Shown here piece by piece: positions 55,514-64,000 of a stretch of DNA of 64,000 bases; position 1 is the stretch's first letter, and every line of letters begins with the position of its first letter. This DNA is from Bradyrhizobium sp. CCBAU 53421 (GTDB lineage: Bacteria; Pseudomonadota; Alphaproteobacteria; Rhizobiales; Xanthobacteraceae), in assembly GCF_015291625.1 (NCBI RefSeq), contig NZ_CP030047.1, forward strand, positions 5,828,001-5,892,000, in the 5' to 3' direction. Position numbers and translations under genes: made by a program. The notes below the pieces were generated by a model. The model searched no databases and had not been told where the DNA came from. It was given only the letters and a program-made list of their open reading frames with translations.

Positions 55514-56194
55514 TCACGCCGTCGCCACCATCTGGCGCGTCACCCCCGCCTTGAAGACGTAACCGGACAGTGCGGCCCCCAGGCACGGCGCCACAAAATA
55601 GAGCCACACCTGTGACAGCGCATCGGAGCCAGCAAACAATGCGGGCCCCAGCGAGCGCGCCGGATTGACCGATGAGCCCGACACGGCAATGCCGGCGAGA
55701 TGGATCGCGACCAACGTCAGACCGATCACCAACCCGGCATAAGCAGACGCCGCTCCGTTTTGCGTCGCACCAAGGATCACCGTCAGAAACAGGAACGTTG
55801 CCGACGCTTCGAACACGAACGCGGACAGAACACCGTACTGGCCCCAGCCATTCTGGCCAAAGCCGTTCGCCGCGACGTCGTAGCCTCCGACCTTGCCTTC
55901 GGCGATGAGGTACAGCACGGCCGCAGCCGCGATTCCCCCGACGAACTGCGCAACGATATAGCCGGAGAAATCCCGCGGCGACATCCGCCCGGCGACGAGC
56001 ATCCCGAGGCTGACCGCCGGATTGAGATGAGCACCGGAGATATGTCCGATCGAATAGGCCATTGCCACCACGGACAGGCCGAATGCGAACGCCACGCCCA
56101 GCAAGCCGACCTCGGCCCGCATGAAGATCACGGTCGCGCAGCCAAAGAACACCAGCGTGAACGTACCGATGAATTCCGCGACATACTTATGCAT
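55514..56194 (-). CDS. Aquaporin, AqpZ-like
   Basis: A six-helix MIP-family channel of 226 aa. Both pore motifs are present: SGAHLNPAVSLG and SGSSVNPARSLGPAL. A His occurs in the fifth helix (AIHLAGIAV) at the position of the AqpZ selectivity-filter His, where glycerol channels have Gly; this predicts a water-selective pore. GGGAG precedes the ATG. It lies between groEL and the unknown 164-aa gene inside the monooxygenase operon, an uncommon companion. Confidence 0.85.
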   Translation of the reverse strand: MHKYVAEFIGTFTLVFFGCATVIFMRAEVGLLGVAFAFGLSVVAMAYSIGHISGAHLNPAVSLGMLVAGRMSPRDFSGYIVAQFVGGIAAAAVLYLIAEGKVGGYDVAANGFGQNGWGQYGVLSAFVFEASATFLFLTVILGATQNGAASAYAGLVIGLTLVAIHLAGIAVSGSSVNPARSLGPALFAGSDALSQVWLYFVAPCLGAALSGYVFKAGVTRQMVATA

Positions 56195-56304
56195 AACTCC
56201 CCCTCCCTGGTGATGAACTCGATATCGAGATTTCTGTCCGCCTGGTCGCGGCGCACGCCGTCTCCTGAGACGGCTCGGTGGAACGCGGGCCGCGTACGCG
56301 TGCC

Positions 56305-57936
56305 TCAAGCGCGGCCAAGCTTCTCCGCTCCGCCGCCCAATGCCGGCCCCTGTGTCGGATCGATATACTCCGGCACATCGGCAATCAGGGTATTGGTGGT
56401 CAGCACCAGCGTGGCGACGGAAGCGGCGTTTCGAAGCGCCGTATAGGTCACCCGGACGGGGTCGACGATGCCGGCCGACACCATGTCGATGAATACGCCG
56501 TTGGCGGCATCGAACCCGACGCCCGACCGGGAGCTCTGCAGATCGGCCACGACCTTCTCCGCATCATGGCCGGCATTCCGTGCAATGAAAGCGGCGGGAC
56601 GCGACAGGGTTTCACGCACCAGCTTGATGCCCTCTCCCAGATCGCCATTGATGTTGCCGAGCGCGCGCGTCACCACCGGCGCGCACTGCGCCAACGCGGT
56701 GCCGCCACCGGGCACGATGCCCTCCTCGGCCGCGGCCCGCGCCGCACTGAGCGCATCGTCGATCAACTGGATCGTCCGCTTCTGCTCCACCGGAGTGACG
56801 CCGCCTGCCAGGATCACGGCGGTCCCGCCCGACAGCTTCGCCAGCCGCTCCTTGAGCTTGTCCTGTTCGATGTTCGGCGGTGCCAGATCGTGCTGCTTGG
56901 CCACCTGCTGGCGCCGCGCCGCGATCGCCGCATCGTCGCCGCCGCCCCGAATGATCACCGTTTCCCGCGCGCTGGCCCGCACCTGCCGTGCGGTGCCGAG
57001 ATCGTCAAGGCTGGTCTCTTCCAGTCTGCCGCCAAGCTCGCGCGCGATGACCCGGCCACCGGTGATGATGGCGAGATCGTCCATCATTGCCTTGCGCCAA
57101 TGACCATAATCAGGCGGATTGACCACGAGGATCTTGCCGCGATTGTCATCGCCGAGCAGCGTGACGACCACTTCCGGCGCGATCTCCTCGGCGACGATGA
57201 CAAGCGGTCGCCCGGTCGCGGCGACCGTCGCACGCACCGCCGCCAGCTCGGCCGGCGTTTTGATCTTCAAGTCGGTCAGGAGGATGTAGGGCTGATCGAG
57301 CACCACCTCCATCTTTTCGACATCCGTCACCATGTGATGGGAGATGTAACCGCGATCGAACGACATGCCTTCGACGACTTCGAGCGTCGTACTGGTCGTC
57401 AGCCCGTAGTCGGAGCTGATGATGCCATCCTTTCCGACGCGCTGGACTGCCTCCGCAATCAGTCCGCCCAGATGGGCGTCGGTTGACGCAATCGTGGCCA
57501 CCGCCTCCAGCGTCTTGCGGTCCGAAACCGCAATTGCCGAGCTCTTCAGGGTTTCGACGACAACCTCGACGGCCCGGTCGATCCCTTTGCAGAGATCGAC
57601 GGCCTTGGCGCCGCGCTCCAGTGCTGCGACGCCTCCCTGGATGAGGCCATTTGCAAGCACCATGGCGGTGGTCGTGCCGTCGCCGGCGACCTCGTTGGTC
57701 TGCATCGAGACCTCGCGCACCACCTGCGCACCCATGTTCTCGAAGCGATCAGGCAGCTCGATCTCAGAGGCAATGGTGACGCCATCGCGGGAGACGATGG
57801 GCGTGCCGATCGGCCTGTCGACCATCGCGTTCATGCCCTTGGGACCGAGGGTCGATTCGACCGCTGCTGCAAGCTTCTGGACCCCGCGCGCGAGAGCACG
57901 GCGGGCTTCGGTATGATGTAGTAATACTTTCGGCAT
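56305..57936 (-). CDS. Divergent GroEL chaperonin, MimG-like
   Basis: A 543-aa Hsp60. ATP-site motifs GPKGMNAMVD and AGDGTTTAMVLA and the late GIVPGGGTAL are intact. The usual Gly-Gly-Met tail is replaced by LGGGAEKLGRA and the apical domain is divergent, as in the accessory GroEL encoded with propane-type diiron monooxygenases. In Mycobacterium, MimG is needed for productive folding of the large hydroxylase subunit. No groES is present. ATG at 57936 follows GGGAG by eight bases. Confidence 0.9.
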   Translation of the reverse strand: MPKVLLHHTEARRALARGVQKLAAAVESTLGPKGMNAMVDRPIGTPIVSRDGVTIASEIELPDRFENMGAQVVREVSMQTNEVAGDGTTTAMVLANGLIQGGVAALERGAKAVDLCKGIDRAVEVVVETLKSSAIAVSDRKTLEAVATIASTDAHLGGLIAEAVQRVGKDGIISSDYGLTTSTTLEVVEGMSFDRGYISHHMVTDVEKMEVVLDQPYILLTDLKIKTPAELAAVRATVAATGRPLVIVAEEIAPEVVVTLLGDDNRGKILVVNPPDYGHWRKAMMDDLAIITGGRVIARELGGRLEETSLDDLGTARQVRASARETVIIRGGGDDAAIAARRQQVAKQHDLAPPNIEQDKLKERLAKLSGGTAVILAGGVTPVEQKRTIQLIDDALSAARAAAEEGIVPGGGTALAQCAPVVTRALGNINGDLGEGIKLVRETLSRPAAFIARNAGHDAEKVVADLQSSRSGVGFDAANGVFIDMVSAGIVDPVRVTYTALRNAASVATLVLTTNTLIADVPEYIDPTQGPALGGGAEKLGRA

Positions 57937-58058
57937 TGGCTTCACTCCCAGGCGGTCGGATCTTGTTGTCTGATTGGGCGGACTTGCTGACCGCTCCGGT
58001 TCTTGGCGCTTCCGGGCAGCGCGCTAAGCGCGCTCCCACGCTTCTAGCTTCTCAAGGG

Positions 58059-58862
58059 TCAGGGGCTGCCGGACGGAGCAGCACATCGGCTGCCGCAGCC
58101 CCCGCACGGTGACGGCGTCGGTCCAGGCTTGCCGTCGTCGAATTCGCGATTGCGGACGGCAAGCAGGCCTCTGCACAATGAGCTGTTGAACTCCATATTG
58201 ATGCGCACTCCCCGCAACCGCTGCAGATAGGACGCCAGTTCGTGCCGTTTGATAGGAGCTCCCTCGTAGGCCACAAACGCACGATCCTCCGGGAGGCAGG
58301 CGAGGCCTGCTTCAATCAAAAGCTCGCGATAGCGCGGCTTCTGGCGCGCAACGTCCGGCGAAGCGAACTCGACCTCGTCAAAGCTACGCAGACTCATCCG
58401 GCAGATCTCCGGATCCTCATAGCCCAGCCCCCGCAAGGCCAGTATCATGACCTCCTGGCGCCGCTCGAACGCCTTGCGGCGGAACTTATCCCGCAATTCG
58501 TCAAGCGAGCCTCCAGGCGCAAACTCCCTGAGTGCATCGGCGAATGACCTGCCTTCGCGGACACCACGGTTGATCTCGTCTGCGACCATATGGTCCCGAA
58601 GCCGCGGCCGCGCCTCGCGAACCCACGGCAGCGACGACACCGCCCGACGCATGTCGTCGGCCATGAGGAACGCGAAGTTCGCCGAACACCAGTAGGTCGG
58701 CAACCGAAACACGATATCGACATCGCCATCGTCATGGACGGTAACATACTCGACGAATCCGAGATCGGTCACCGACTCGTCGAGTTCGGGGTCTGTGACC
58801 AACGCGAGGCGCTGCCACACCTCGCTGGTCCTTCGGTCATGCTTCAAGAGCGGCGCATTCAT
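58059..58862 (-). CDS. DUF59/MIP18-family protein with Cys-rich tail
   Basis: A 267-aa protein. The N-terminal 100 residues are of the DUF59 (iron-sulfur assembly) type: LALVTDPELDESVTDLGFVEYV and PTYWCSANFAFLMADDMR with a conserved Cys. The middle part is helical. The tail ends in CGGCGSRC, a metal-binding cluster. Homologues are encoded in Prm/Mim-type loci, where they may help assemble the diiron or 2Fe-2S centres; that role is inferred. Six bases separate it from the amidohydrolase gene. Confidence 0.8.
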   Translation of the reverse strand: MNAPLLKHDRRTSEVWQRLALVTDPELDESVTDLGFVEYVTVHDDGDVDIVFRLPTYWCSANFAFLMADDMRRAVSSLPWVREARPRLRDHMVADEINRGVREGRSFADALREFAPGGSLDELRDKFRRKAFERRQEVMILALRGLGYEDPEICRMSLRSFDEVEFASPDVARQKPRYRELLIEAGLACLPEDRAFVAYEGAPIKRHELASYLQRLRGVRINMEFNSSLCRGLLAVRNREFDDGKPGPTPSPCGGCGSRCAAPSGSP

Positions 58863-58868
58863 GTGATG

Positions 58869-59891
58869 TCATCCCGCCGCGGTCGCGTAAGCACCCTTGG
58901 CGAGCTTTGCCTTCTGCGCCTCGACATCCACGCCATAGAGGCGCGCGGCGTTGAGACCGAGGATCTTCTTCTTGGCTTGCGGCGTCAGATCGACACCGTG
59001 CTCCTGCTTCAGATCCTCCGGCAGCTCGAAGTTCCAGAACTTCTCGACCAGCCAGCGGGGCGTCCAGATGGCGTAGTCGCTGCCGAACAGAATCTTGTCC
59101 TCGCCGACCCAGAACAGCAATTCGCTGATCACTTCGGCGAAATACCGTGGACGTCCGTGAATGAACGGAAGCGCGACCGCCAGGCCGCCATAGACGTTGG
59201 TCTCCTGGACGGCAATCCAGCAGAAGTCGTCCAGCCGGGGCAGCCCGCAATGCTCGATGATGAAGTTCAGGCCCTGGAAGTCGGTCGCCGCGTGATCGAC
59301 GTCGTGAACATCGAACGCATCCTTGTCCAGCGGGATGATGGTCGGCCCCTTGTGGACGTGGATGTTGGTGATACCGAGCTTCTGGCAAAGCTCGAAGCAA
59401 CGATAAGCGTTCGGATCGGTGAGCTTCCAGCCCCGCGACTCGCCCTTCCATTCGGCGGTGTATAGCTTGACGCCCTTGATGCCGAACGTTTCCTTCATGT
59501 AGTGAATATATTCCAGTGCCCGCTCGCCATCACGCGGATCAAACGCGCCGTTGACGATGAAGCGGTCCTTGTGCTTCTTCGCCATCTCGGCGTTGCGGTC
59601 GATGGTATTGAAGCCGTTCTTGTAGAATTCCGTGAGATAGGTCGATTGCACGATGGCCATGTCGTCCGGGCCGTCGACGAACAGATCGCGGTACATCTGC
59701 TCCGCGCTGTATTTCTCGAATTGCTCCTTGGGCCAGAGCTTGTCCTTTGGACTGAGCGAGCTGTGGTAGGCGTAGAAGCAATCAATGAACTGCTTGCCGT
59801 GAATGTTGAGTTGGTTCGCCGGACTGCCGTCCCAGAAGTGGGTGTGACCGTCGATGACGAAGATTTCCTCGCCCGTGGGAGTTATGAACAT
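58869..59891 (-). CDS. Amidohydrolase family 2 protein of the monooxygenase locus
   Basis: A TIM-barrel metal hydrolase or decarboxylase of 340 aa. The metal motif is VIDGHTHFWDG (HxH type), with later His (VHKG, IEHCGLPR) and the catalytic Asp in FGSDYAIWTP. Genes of this family occur in the same place in mycobacterial mim and prm clusters; the reaction there is unknown, and a role in maturation has been proposed. The ATG at 59891 has GGAG eight bases upstream; upstream extension to 59975 lacks support. Confidence 0.85.
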   Translation of the reverse strand: MFITPTGEEIFVIDGHTHFWDGSPANQLNIHGKQFIDCFYAYHSSLSPKDKLWPKEQFEKYSAEQMYRDLFVDGPDDMAIVQSTYLTEFYKNGFNTIDRNAEMAKKHKDRFIVNGAFDPRDGERALEYIHYMKETFGIKGVKLYTAEWKGESRGWKLTDPNAYRCFELCQKLGITNIHVHKGPTIIPLDKDAFDVHDVDHAATDFQGLNFIIEHCGLPRLDDFCWIAVQETNVYGGLAVALPFIHGRPRYFAEVISELLFWVGEDKILFGSDYAIWTPRWLVEKFWNFELPEDLKQEHGVDLTPQAKKKILGLNAARLYGVDVEAQKAKLAKGAYATAAG

Positions 59892-59967
59892 GATGGTCTC
59901 CAGGAATTTGATAAGCTCTGTTCGATCAATCCACGCGTCGTAGCTGCGCGAACACTTTGGAAGCAGC

Positions 59968-59995
59968 GGGGCCACACCGTTGAGGATGCGGCCCC
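59968..59995 (-). other. Stem-loop between coupling protein and amidohydrolase genes
   Basis: GGGGCC/GGCCCC arms separated by 16 bases, 13 bases past the coupling-protein stop, in a 117-base gap that is the largest between the enzyme genes. No T-run. It may attenuate transcription after the structural genes. Confidence 0.4.
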
Positions 59996-60008
59996 CAGTC
60001 AGGGAGCT

Positions 60009-60380
60009 TCACTCAATGTATTCGAAGACCTCATCCATGTTTCCGAACAGTGTCACCGTGTTGTCGTCGATGCGCACCATCCGGCCGTAATGGGTCGAGG
60101 TATTCACTTCGAATATCTCGGCCGTCATGTCCTTTCCGAGGATGTCGCTGATCTCGTCCATCTTGAAGATCAGCTTGCCCTCGCCGTCGATGCGGATCAG
60201 GGCCGGCTGGTAGGTCACGGTCACGTTCGGCTTCTTGCCCATGAATTCAGCGATGGCGCGCGCCTCGACGCTGTCGTTCATGGTGACGCCGCACTGATGG
60301 GAAATCGTCTGTTCGAAACGGAGATCTCCCATCTTCTGGAAGATGTTCTGGTTGGTCGCACTTCGTGAAGCAACGGACAT
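60009..60380 (-). CDS. mimD: Diiron monooxygenase coupling (effector) protein
   Basis: A 123-aa cofactor-free protein of the MmoB/DmpM family that docks on the hydroxylase and gates substrate and oxygen. It contains NDSVEARAIAEFMGKKPNVTVTYQ and the family stretch ALIRIDGEGKLIFKMDEIS. It lies six bases after the small-subunit gene in the operon. Confidence 0.9.
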   Translation of the reverse strand: MSVASRSATNQNIFQKMGDLRFEQTISHQCGVTMNDSVEARAIAEFMGKKPNVTVTYQPALIRIDGEGKLIFKMDEISDILGKDMTAEIFEVNTSTHYGRMVRIDDNTVTLFGNMDEVFEYIE

Positions 60381-60386
60381 TGCAAT

Positions 60387-61457
60387 TTACTCCTTGGGAA
60401 GGACGAGACCGAGCTCGCCGAGAATCTTCTTGATGCGCTCGACCGACTGCGCGCGGACGTCGGCGTACTGCACCGGTTTCGAATGTGGCTGCGACCAGAT
60501 CGGCTGCAGTCCGGCGGCCGCCTTGCTGGCCAGCGCCACGTGCTTGTTCACCCAGCCCTGGAACAGCTTCTTGTTATACGCGGCATGCTGATTGTCGGTC
60601 ACCAGCAGATGCATCAGGTCGATCGTGTTCGCGAGATTGCGCTCATAGTCGGCCTCGGCCGCCGAAATGACCGCCGGCGTGATGAAATCGCCGTTCGGCG
60701 AGCCGACCTGCATCAGGAAGCCGCTGCGGAACAGCTCGCCGACCAGTGGCTCGAACACGATGTTGGTGGCGAAGTACTGCTCCAGATAGTCGGCCGACCC
60801 CATGATCGATTCGATCGATTCGCGGGTGCCCTGCCAGCCCTTGTCCTCCAGCCATGCCCGCTTGCCCGCGGCGTCGTCGAAGCCCGGAATGTCCATTCCG
60901 ATCTCGGCGAGATAGAGCGTGATGTCCTGGGCCAGACGAAGCTTGTAGGACGAGTTCGTCAGGGTCGCGTTGTTGATCATCTGGGTGTAGCCGTAGCGCT
61001 GAGCCTGCATCAGCGACGTGCCGAGCCCGAACTCGGCATGTTTCCACGCGCCGAGATGGTTTTGCAGGATCTTGACCCAGGCCTTGTCGAAGCCCTTCGG
61101 CGCGCCGGACTTGCGGCCGTTGGCGATCACCGATTGGACCATGGTCTCGATCTTGGATTGGCGCTGGTAGTGGGTGCGCTCCCACTCCTGGTCGGGCGCA
61201 CGGAAGGCGTGCCAATTCGAGCTCAGCGCGGCCGTGTTGTCCTTGGTGTAGGCGCCTTTCCCGTTGGGGAAGGAGATGATCCAGTCCTGCAGCAGGTAGC
61301 GCTCCGGGTCCGGCTGAACATCTACGGTCACATCCTCATAGTGCGTCGCCCGCTTGCTGCGGGGCTCGAAATACCGGTACTTGCGGCTGTCCGAATCCGG
61401 AAACACCGCAGCGCCTGCTGCACCGGATTTCGCTGGAACACTTTGAACGGCAGTCAT
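60387..61457 (-). CDS. mimC: Diiron monooxygenase hydroxylase, small (beta) subunit
   Basis: A 356-aa helical subunit paired with the large subunit. It shows RSKRATHYEDVTVDVQPDPERYLLQDW, typical of beta subunits of propane, phenol and related monooxygenases, and lacks the full set of iron ligands. AGGAGGAAG precedes the ATG at 61457. It stabilises the hydroxylase core. Confidence 0.9.
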   Translation of the reverse strand: MTAVQSVPAKSGAAGAAVFPDSDSRKYRYFEPRSKRATHYEDVTVDVQPDPERYLLQDWIISFPNGKGAYTKDNTAALSSNWHAFRAPDQEWERTHYQRQSKIETMVQSVIANGRKSGAPKGFDKAWVKILQNHLGAWKHAEFGLGTSLMQAQRYGYTQMINNATLTNSSYKLRLAQDITLYLAEIGMDIPGFDDAAGKRAWLEDKGWQGTRESIESIMGSADYLEQYFATNIVFEPLVGELFRSGFLMQVGSPNGDFITPAVISAAEADYERNLANTIDLMHLLVTDNQHAAYNKKLFQGWVNKHVALASKAAAGLQPIWSQPHSKPVQYADVRAQSVERIKKILGELGLVLPKE

Positions 61458-61516
61458 GGTCGTCTTCCTCCTCCCTTGGTGGGCTCTACAAAAGGCACGG
61501 TCGCGATTTGAAACTC

Positions 61517-62557
61517 TCAGCTGGTGGCTGGTGTGAACTTGTCGAAGAAGATGCGATCCGACTCGACGTCGTTCATCTGCAGCACCGGCACCAGCGCCTC
61601 GATCATCGGCGACGGTCCGCACGCATAGACATCGACGTCTTCGCCATATCCCGCGCTGCGAAGGTGCGCTCCGACGGCCTCGTGCACGAAGCCCTTTGCC
61701 CCACCCCAGGACGTATCGTCGGCCGCATGCGAGAGTACCGGGACGAAGCTGAACTCCGGATGCCTGGCGGCGAGTTCTGCGAAGCGATCGAGATAGAAGA
61801 GATCGTTGCGCGTCCGCGCTCCATAGAAGAAGTGCACCGGCCGTGCTTCGCCGGACTCGATGTGATCGTGCAGGATCGACCACAGCGGCGACATTCCCGA
61901 TCCGCCGCCGACCAGGACTATGGCTCCGGCCCGGTTTTCTCGCCGGAAGCAGGTCCCGTAGGGTCCGCGGAGTCCGACCGAGGTTCCGACGGCGAGCTCT
62001 CCGTCGAGCCGGGAGGAGAAGCGTCCGTTCGGATACTTTTTGATGATGAATGCGAGCTTTTCGCCCTCGATCGGCGAATTTGCCATGGAAAACGAGCGCG
62101 TAATCGTCTCTGCCCCCGGAAGCGTGATGTCGACATATTGACCCGCCCAGAACTTCAGAGGTTGCGCGAGCGATATCTCGAGGAGCCGGATGTCGTGGGT
62201 CAGCGCGGAGACGCTCGTGACTGTGCCCGTGAAGTCCCTGACCGGGATCGATTTCGACAGCACCTCCTCGTCATAGTTGAGGAGCTCCACTTCGAGATCC
62301 GAATAGGCCAGAGTCCGGCACAGCAGGATGTAGTCCTGACCTCGCTCCATCTCGTTGAGGGCGAACGTCGAATATTTCTTGAGCTCTACTTCGCCTCCGG
62401 TAAGGACGCATTTGCACGCCGAGCACTGTCCCTCCTTGCAACCATGCGGCAGTGCGATGCCTTGGCGGAAGGCGGCGTCAAGAACGGTCTCGTTCTCCTC
62501 GACCTCGAATTCTATGCCTACCGGTTGCAGGCGAACGACATTAGCGGGCGTGCCCAT
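61517..62557 (-). CDS. mimB: Diiron monooxygenase NADH reductase
   Basis: The electron donor of the system, 346 aa. An N-terminal plant-type ferredoxin domain binds a 2Fe-2S cluster (CKEGQCSACKC with a later Cys in ILLCRT). The FAD domain has TRSFSMANSP and the NAD domain VGGGSGMSPLWSI and ACGPSPMIEA. It passes electrons from NADH to the hydroxylase. GAGGAGG precedes the ATG at 62557. Confidence 0.9.
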   Translation of the reverse strand: MGTPANVVRLQPVGIEFEVEENETVLDAAFRQGIALPHGCKEGQCSACKCVLTGGEVELKKYSTFALNEMERGQDYILLCRTLAYSDLEVELLNYDEEVLSKSIPVRDFTGTVTSVSALTHDIRLLEISLAQPLKFWAGQYVDITLPGAETITRSFSMANSPIEGEKLAFIIKKYPNGRFSSRLDGELAVGTSVGLRGPYGTCFRRENRAGAIVLVGGGSGMSPLWSILHDHIESGEARPVHFFYGARTRNDLFYLDRFAELAARHPEFSFVPVLSHAADDTSWGGAKGFVHEAVGAHLRSAGYGEDVDVYACGPSPMIEALVPVLQMNDVESDRIFFDKFTPATS

Positions 62558-62603
62558 AGGGCCTCCTCAAACCAAGGCTTGCGTATCTTCCGGAGATTGA
62601 TCG

Positions 62604-62632
62604 GGAGGGAGCCGGCCGGAGCCGGCCCCTCC
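62604..62632 (-). other. Very stable stem-loop just after the large-subunit gene
   Basis: GGAGGG-A-GCCGGC pairs with GCCGGC-CCCTCC around a CGGA loop: 12 base pairs with one bulged A, seven bases past the large-subunit stop codon. No T-run. It is placed to protect the 3' end of the large-subunit message and reduce downstream expression. Confidence 0.65.
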
Positions 62633-62639
62633 GTCACGG

Positions 62640-64000
62640 TTAGTTGCAGGGATTGATGGTGAATCCCTTGCGATACTCAGCGAGGTGCTTCTCCCGGTCG
62701 GCCGGGCTCATCTCCCGCAGCGTGAGCAGCGGGCTCTTCAGGATGTGGCCGCGGACGTCGTTGAGCGTCCACATTTCCTTCTCGTCGAAGCGCAGGTGCG
62801 GCTGGGCGACCAGGGTCTTGCCATCTGTGCGCACGAAGCCGAGATCCTTGATGGCGTCGGCGATATCCACGTTGTGGTAGACGCTTTCCCATTCGCGACG
62901 GCCGCTGAACCGTCCCATCGCCGGGGTCGGACGCCCCTGGTATTCGCCGGCGAACGCTTCGACGGCCGTCCACCGGTCGAGCTCATGGGCGAACGTGTAG
63001 AGCTTGCCGTCGATCTCGCCCGTGACCATGTCCTCGCGGATCAGGCAGGGCACCAGGCACGACCAGCAACGATGCGGATAGACGTAGCCGACATCGCTGT
63101 TGAAGAGGATGTTGGTCTGGCCGCGATGCGACAGCTTCTCGTACCATTTCCAGAAGTCGCCGAACTGCGCATACCAGCCGGGATACTTGTGCTCGAACCA
63201 CTCGAAGTCCTTGTCGGTCTGGGCCTCGATGCGCCAGAAGTTGGCCGACCAGCCAACCGCGAAGAACTGCGCGACCTTGTGGACGTAGTGCTTCTCGGTC
63301 AGTCGCTTCCAGGCAGTCTGGACGTCGTCATGATGGATCTTGATGCCGTACTTCTCGAGCGGCAGCATGTAGGTGCGATAATAATCCTCGAAGATCCAGC
63401 GGTGCCACATCTCCGCATAGGACTCCTTGGTCTTGTCGCGGTTCGTGGTGCCGTATTCAATGAAGGTTCCGATCGCCGCGTCGACGATTGCGTGGTTCTG
63501 CCAGAATGCATAGCGCATGTCGCGCTCCAGCAGCAGGTGGTTCTCCGGCTCCTTCAGCATCGACATCAGCATCGAGTGGCCGTTGCCGATGTGCCGGCTC
63601 TCATCCGACTGAACTGACAGGAACACCGTCGGCAATGCATAGTCACCGTTGCGCGCGGCTTCCGACGGCATGGCGACGAACAACGTGTTGGTGAACGCGG
63701 TTTCGGCGACCACGGTCAGATACACGTTCGCGGAGGTGATTGCGTCGCCGGTGATGAAGCCTTCACCGAACTGCCTGCCGATCGTGGTGGCGTAGCACTT
63801 TCCGAATGCCTCCTCCGTGATATCGAAGCCGGCCGGATCGATGTAGTTCTCCATGTACCACTTCTTGAGATTCATCTGGATCGTCGAGTGACGGAACTCG
63901 TCGACCATCTGCATCGTGAAGCCGGTGCGAAGATCTTCACCAGGAGCGAGGCGGCCGACCATCGCCATGGATCGCGCGGCCGAAATTTCCGGAAACGGGA
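62640..64000 (-). CDS. mimA: Diiron monooxygenase hydroxylase, large (alpha) subunit (5' end outside window)
   Basis: The catalytic subunit, visible for its last 453 residues; the frame stays open to the window edge (with residues EISAARS before the first visible Met), so the N-terminus lies beyond. Diiron ligands seen are VDEFRHSTIQ (ExxH), the Glu in VVAETAFTN and SDESRHIGNGH (ExxH); the first Glu must be upstream. The sequence suits the Mim/Prm group of propane, acetone and phenol monooxygenases. The sigma-54 promoter should lie beyond the window. Confidence 0.9.
   Translation of the reverse strand, partial: PFPEISAARSMAMVGRLAPGEDLRTGFTMQMVDEFRHSTIQMNLKKWYMENYIDPAGFDITEEAFGKCYATTIGRQFGEGFITGDAITSANVYLTVVAETAFTNTLFVAMPSEAARNGDYALPTVFLSVQSDESRHIGNGHSMLMSMLKEPENHLLLERDMRYAFWQNHAIVDAAIGTFIEYGTTNRDKTKESYAEMWHRWIFEDYYRTYMLPLEKYGIKIHHDDVQTAWKRLTEKHYVHKVAQFFAVGWSANFWRIEAQTDKDFEWFEHKYPGWYAQFGDFWKWYEKLSHRGQTNILFNSDVGYVYPHRCWSCLVPCLIREDMVTGEIDGKLYTFAHELDRWTAVEAFAGEYQGRPTPAMGRFSGRREWESVYHNVDIADAIKDLGFVRTDGKTLVAQPHLRFDEKEMWTLNDVRGHILKSPLLTLREMSPADREKHLAEYRKGFTINPCN

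Overview
The window looks like chromosome of a high-GC alphaproteobacterium, most likely a Bradyrhizobium-type member of the Rhizobiales. This rests on gene content (PleC/DivJ-type kinase, exact CtrA boxes TTAA-N7-TTAAC, TRAP transporters with TakP-like binding proteins, TamA/TamB, small DUF2934/DUF1289 proteins) and on palindromic intergenic repeats; it is an inference, as no rRNA or other marker gene is present.

Layout. 1-2.85 kb: the end of an alpha/beta hydrolase gene, then two MITE-like repeats, one split by an IS30-family element and the other by an IS5-family element. 3-9.3 kb: household and accessory genes (cupin, DUF2934, a frameshifted glutathione reductase, DUF2059, rpiA, SDR, gph, a lipoprotein). 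9.5-14.5 kb: moaA, TRAP permeases dctQ/dctM, and an M20 peptidase. 14.5-23 kb: a TctD/TctE-like two-component system divergent from a heavy-metal-type RND efflux operon (adaptor, pump, outer-membrane factor). 23-30 kb: small secreted or membrane proteins, two tandem Tat-exported TRAP binding proteins, mrp (with a decayed copy of its 3' end nearby), a glyoxalase-fold protein and a beta-hydroxyacid dehydrogenase. 30.7-34.7 kb: a membrane histidine kinase behind a CtrA box, DUF1289, a retropepsin-like protease and a cysteine synthase-like enzyme.

34.8-41.4 kb is an aromatic catabolic island: HpaB-family flavin monooxygenase, stand-alone FAD synthetase domain, flavin reductase, intradiol dioxygenase, muconate-type cycloisomerase, muconolactone isomerase and a LysR regulator. 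Together they could hydroxylate a phenol, cleave the resulting diol in the ortho position and feed the beta-ketoadipate pathway. dusA, an orphan ParB-like gene and tamB/tamA follow (41.5-50 kb).

50.6-64 kb, all on the minus strand, is a soluble diiron monooxygenase locus of the propane/acetone/phenol (Mim/Prm) type. In transcription order it holds the large hydroxylase subunit (cut by the window edge), reductase, small hydroxylase subunit, coupling protein, amidohydrolase, DUF59 protein with a Cys-rich tail, a divergent GroEL, an AqpZ-like aquaporin, an unknown 164-aa protein and a sigma-54 activator. A compact unit of four unrecognised genes (helical protein, coiled-coil protein, beta-propeller protein, 61-aa protein) follows the activator directly. 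That unit is the best candidate here for something undescribed.
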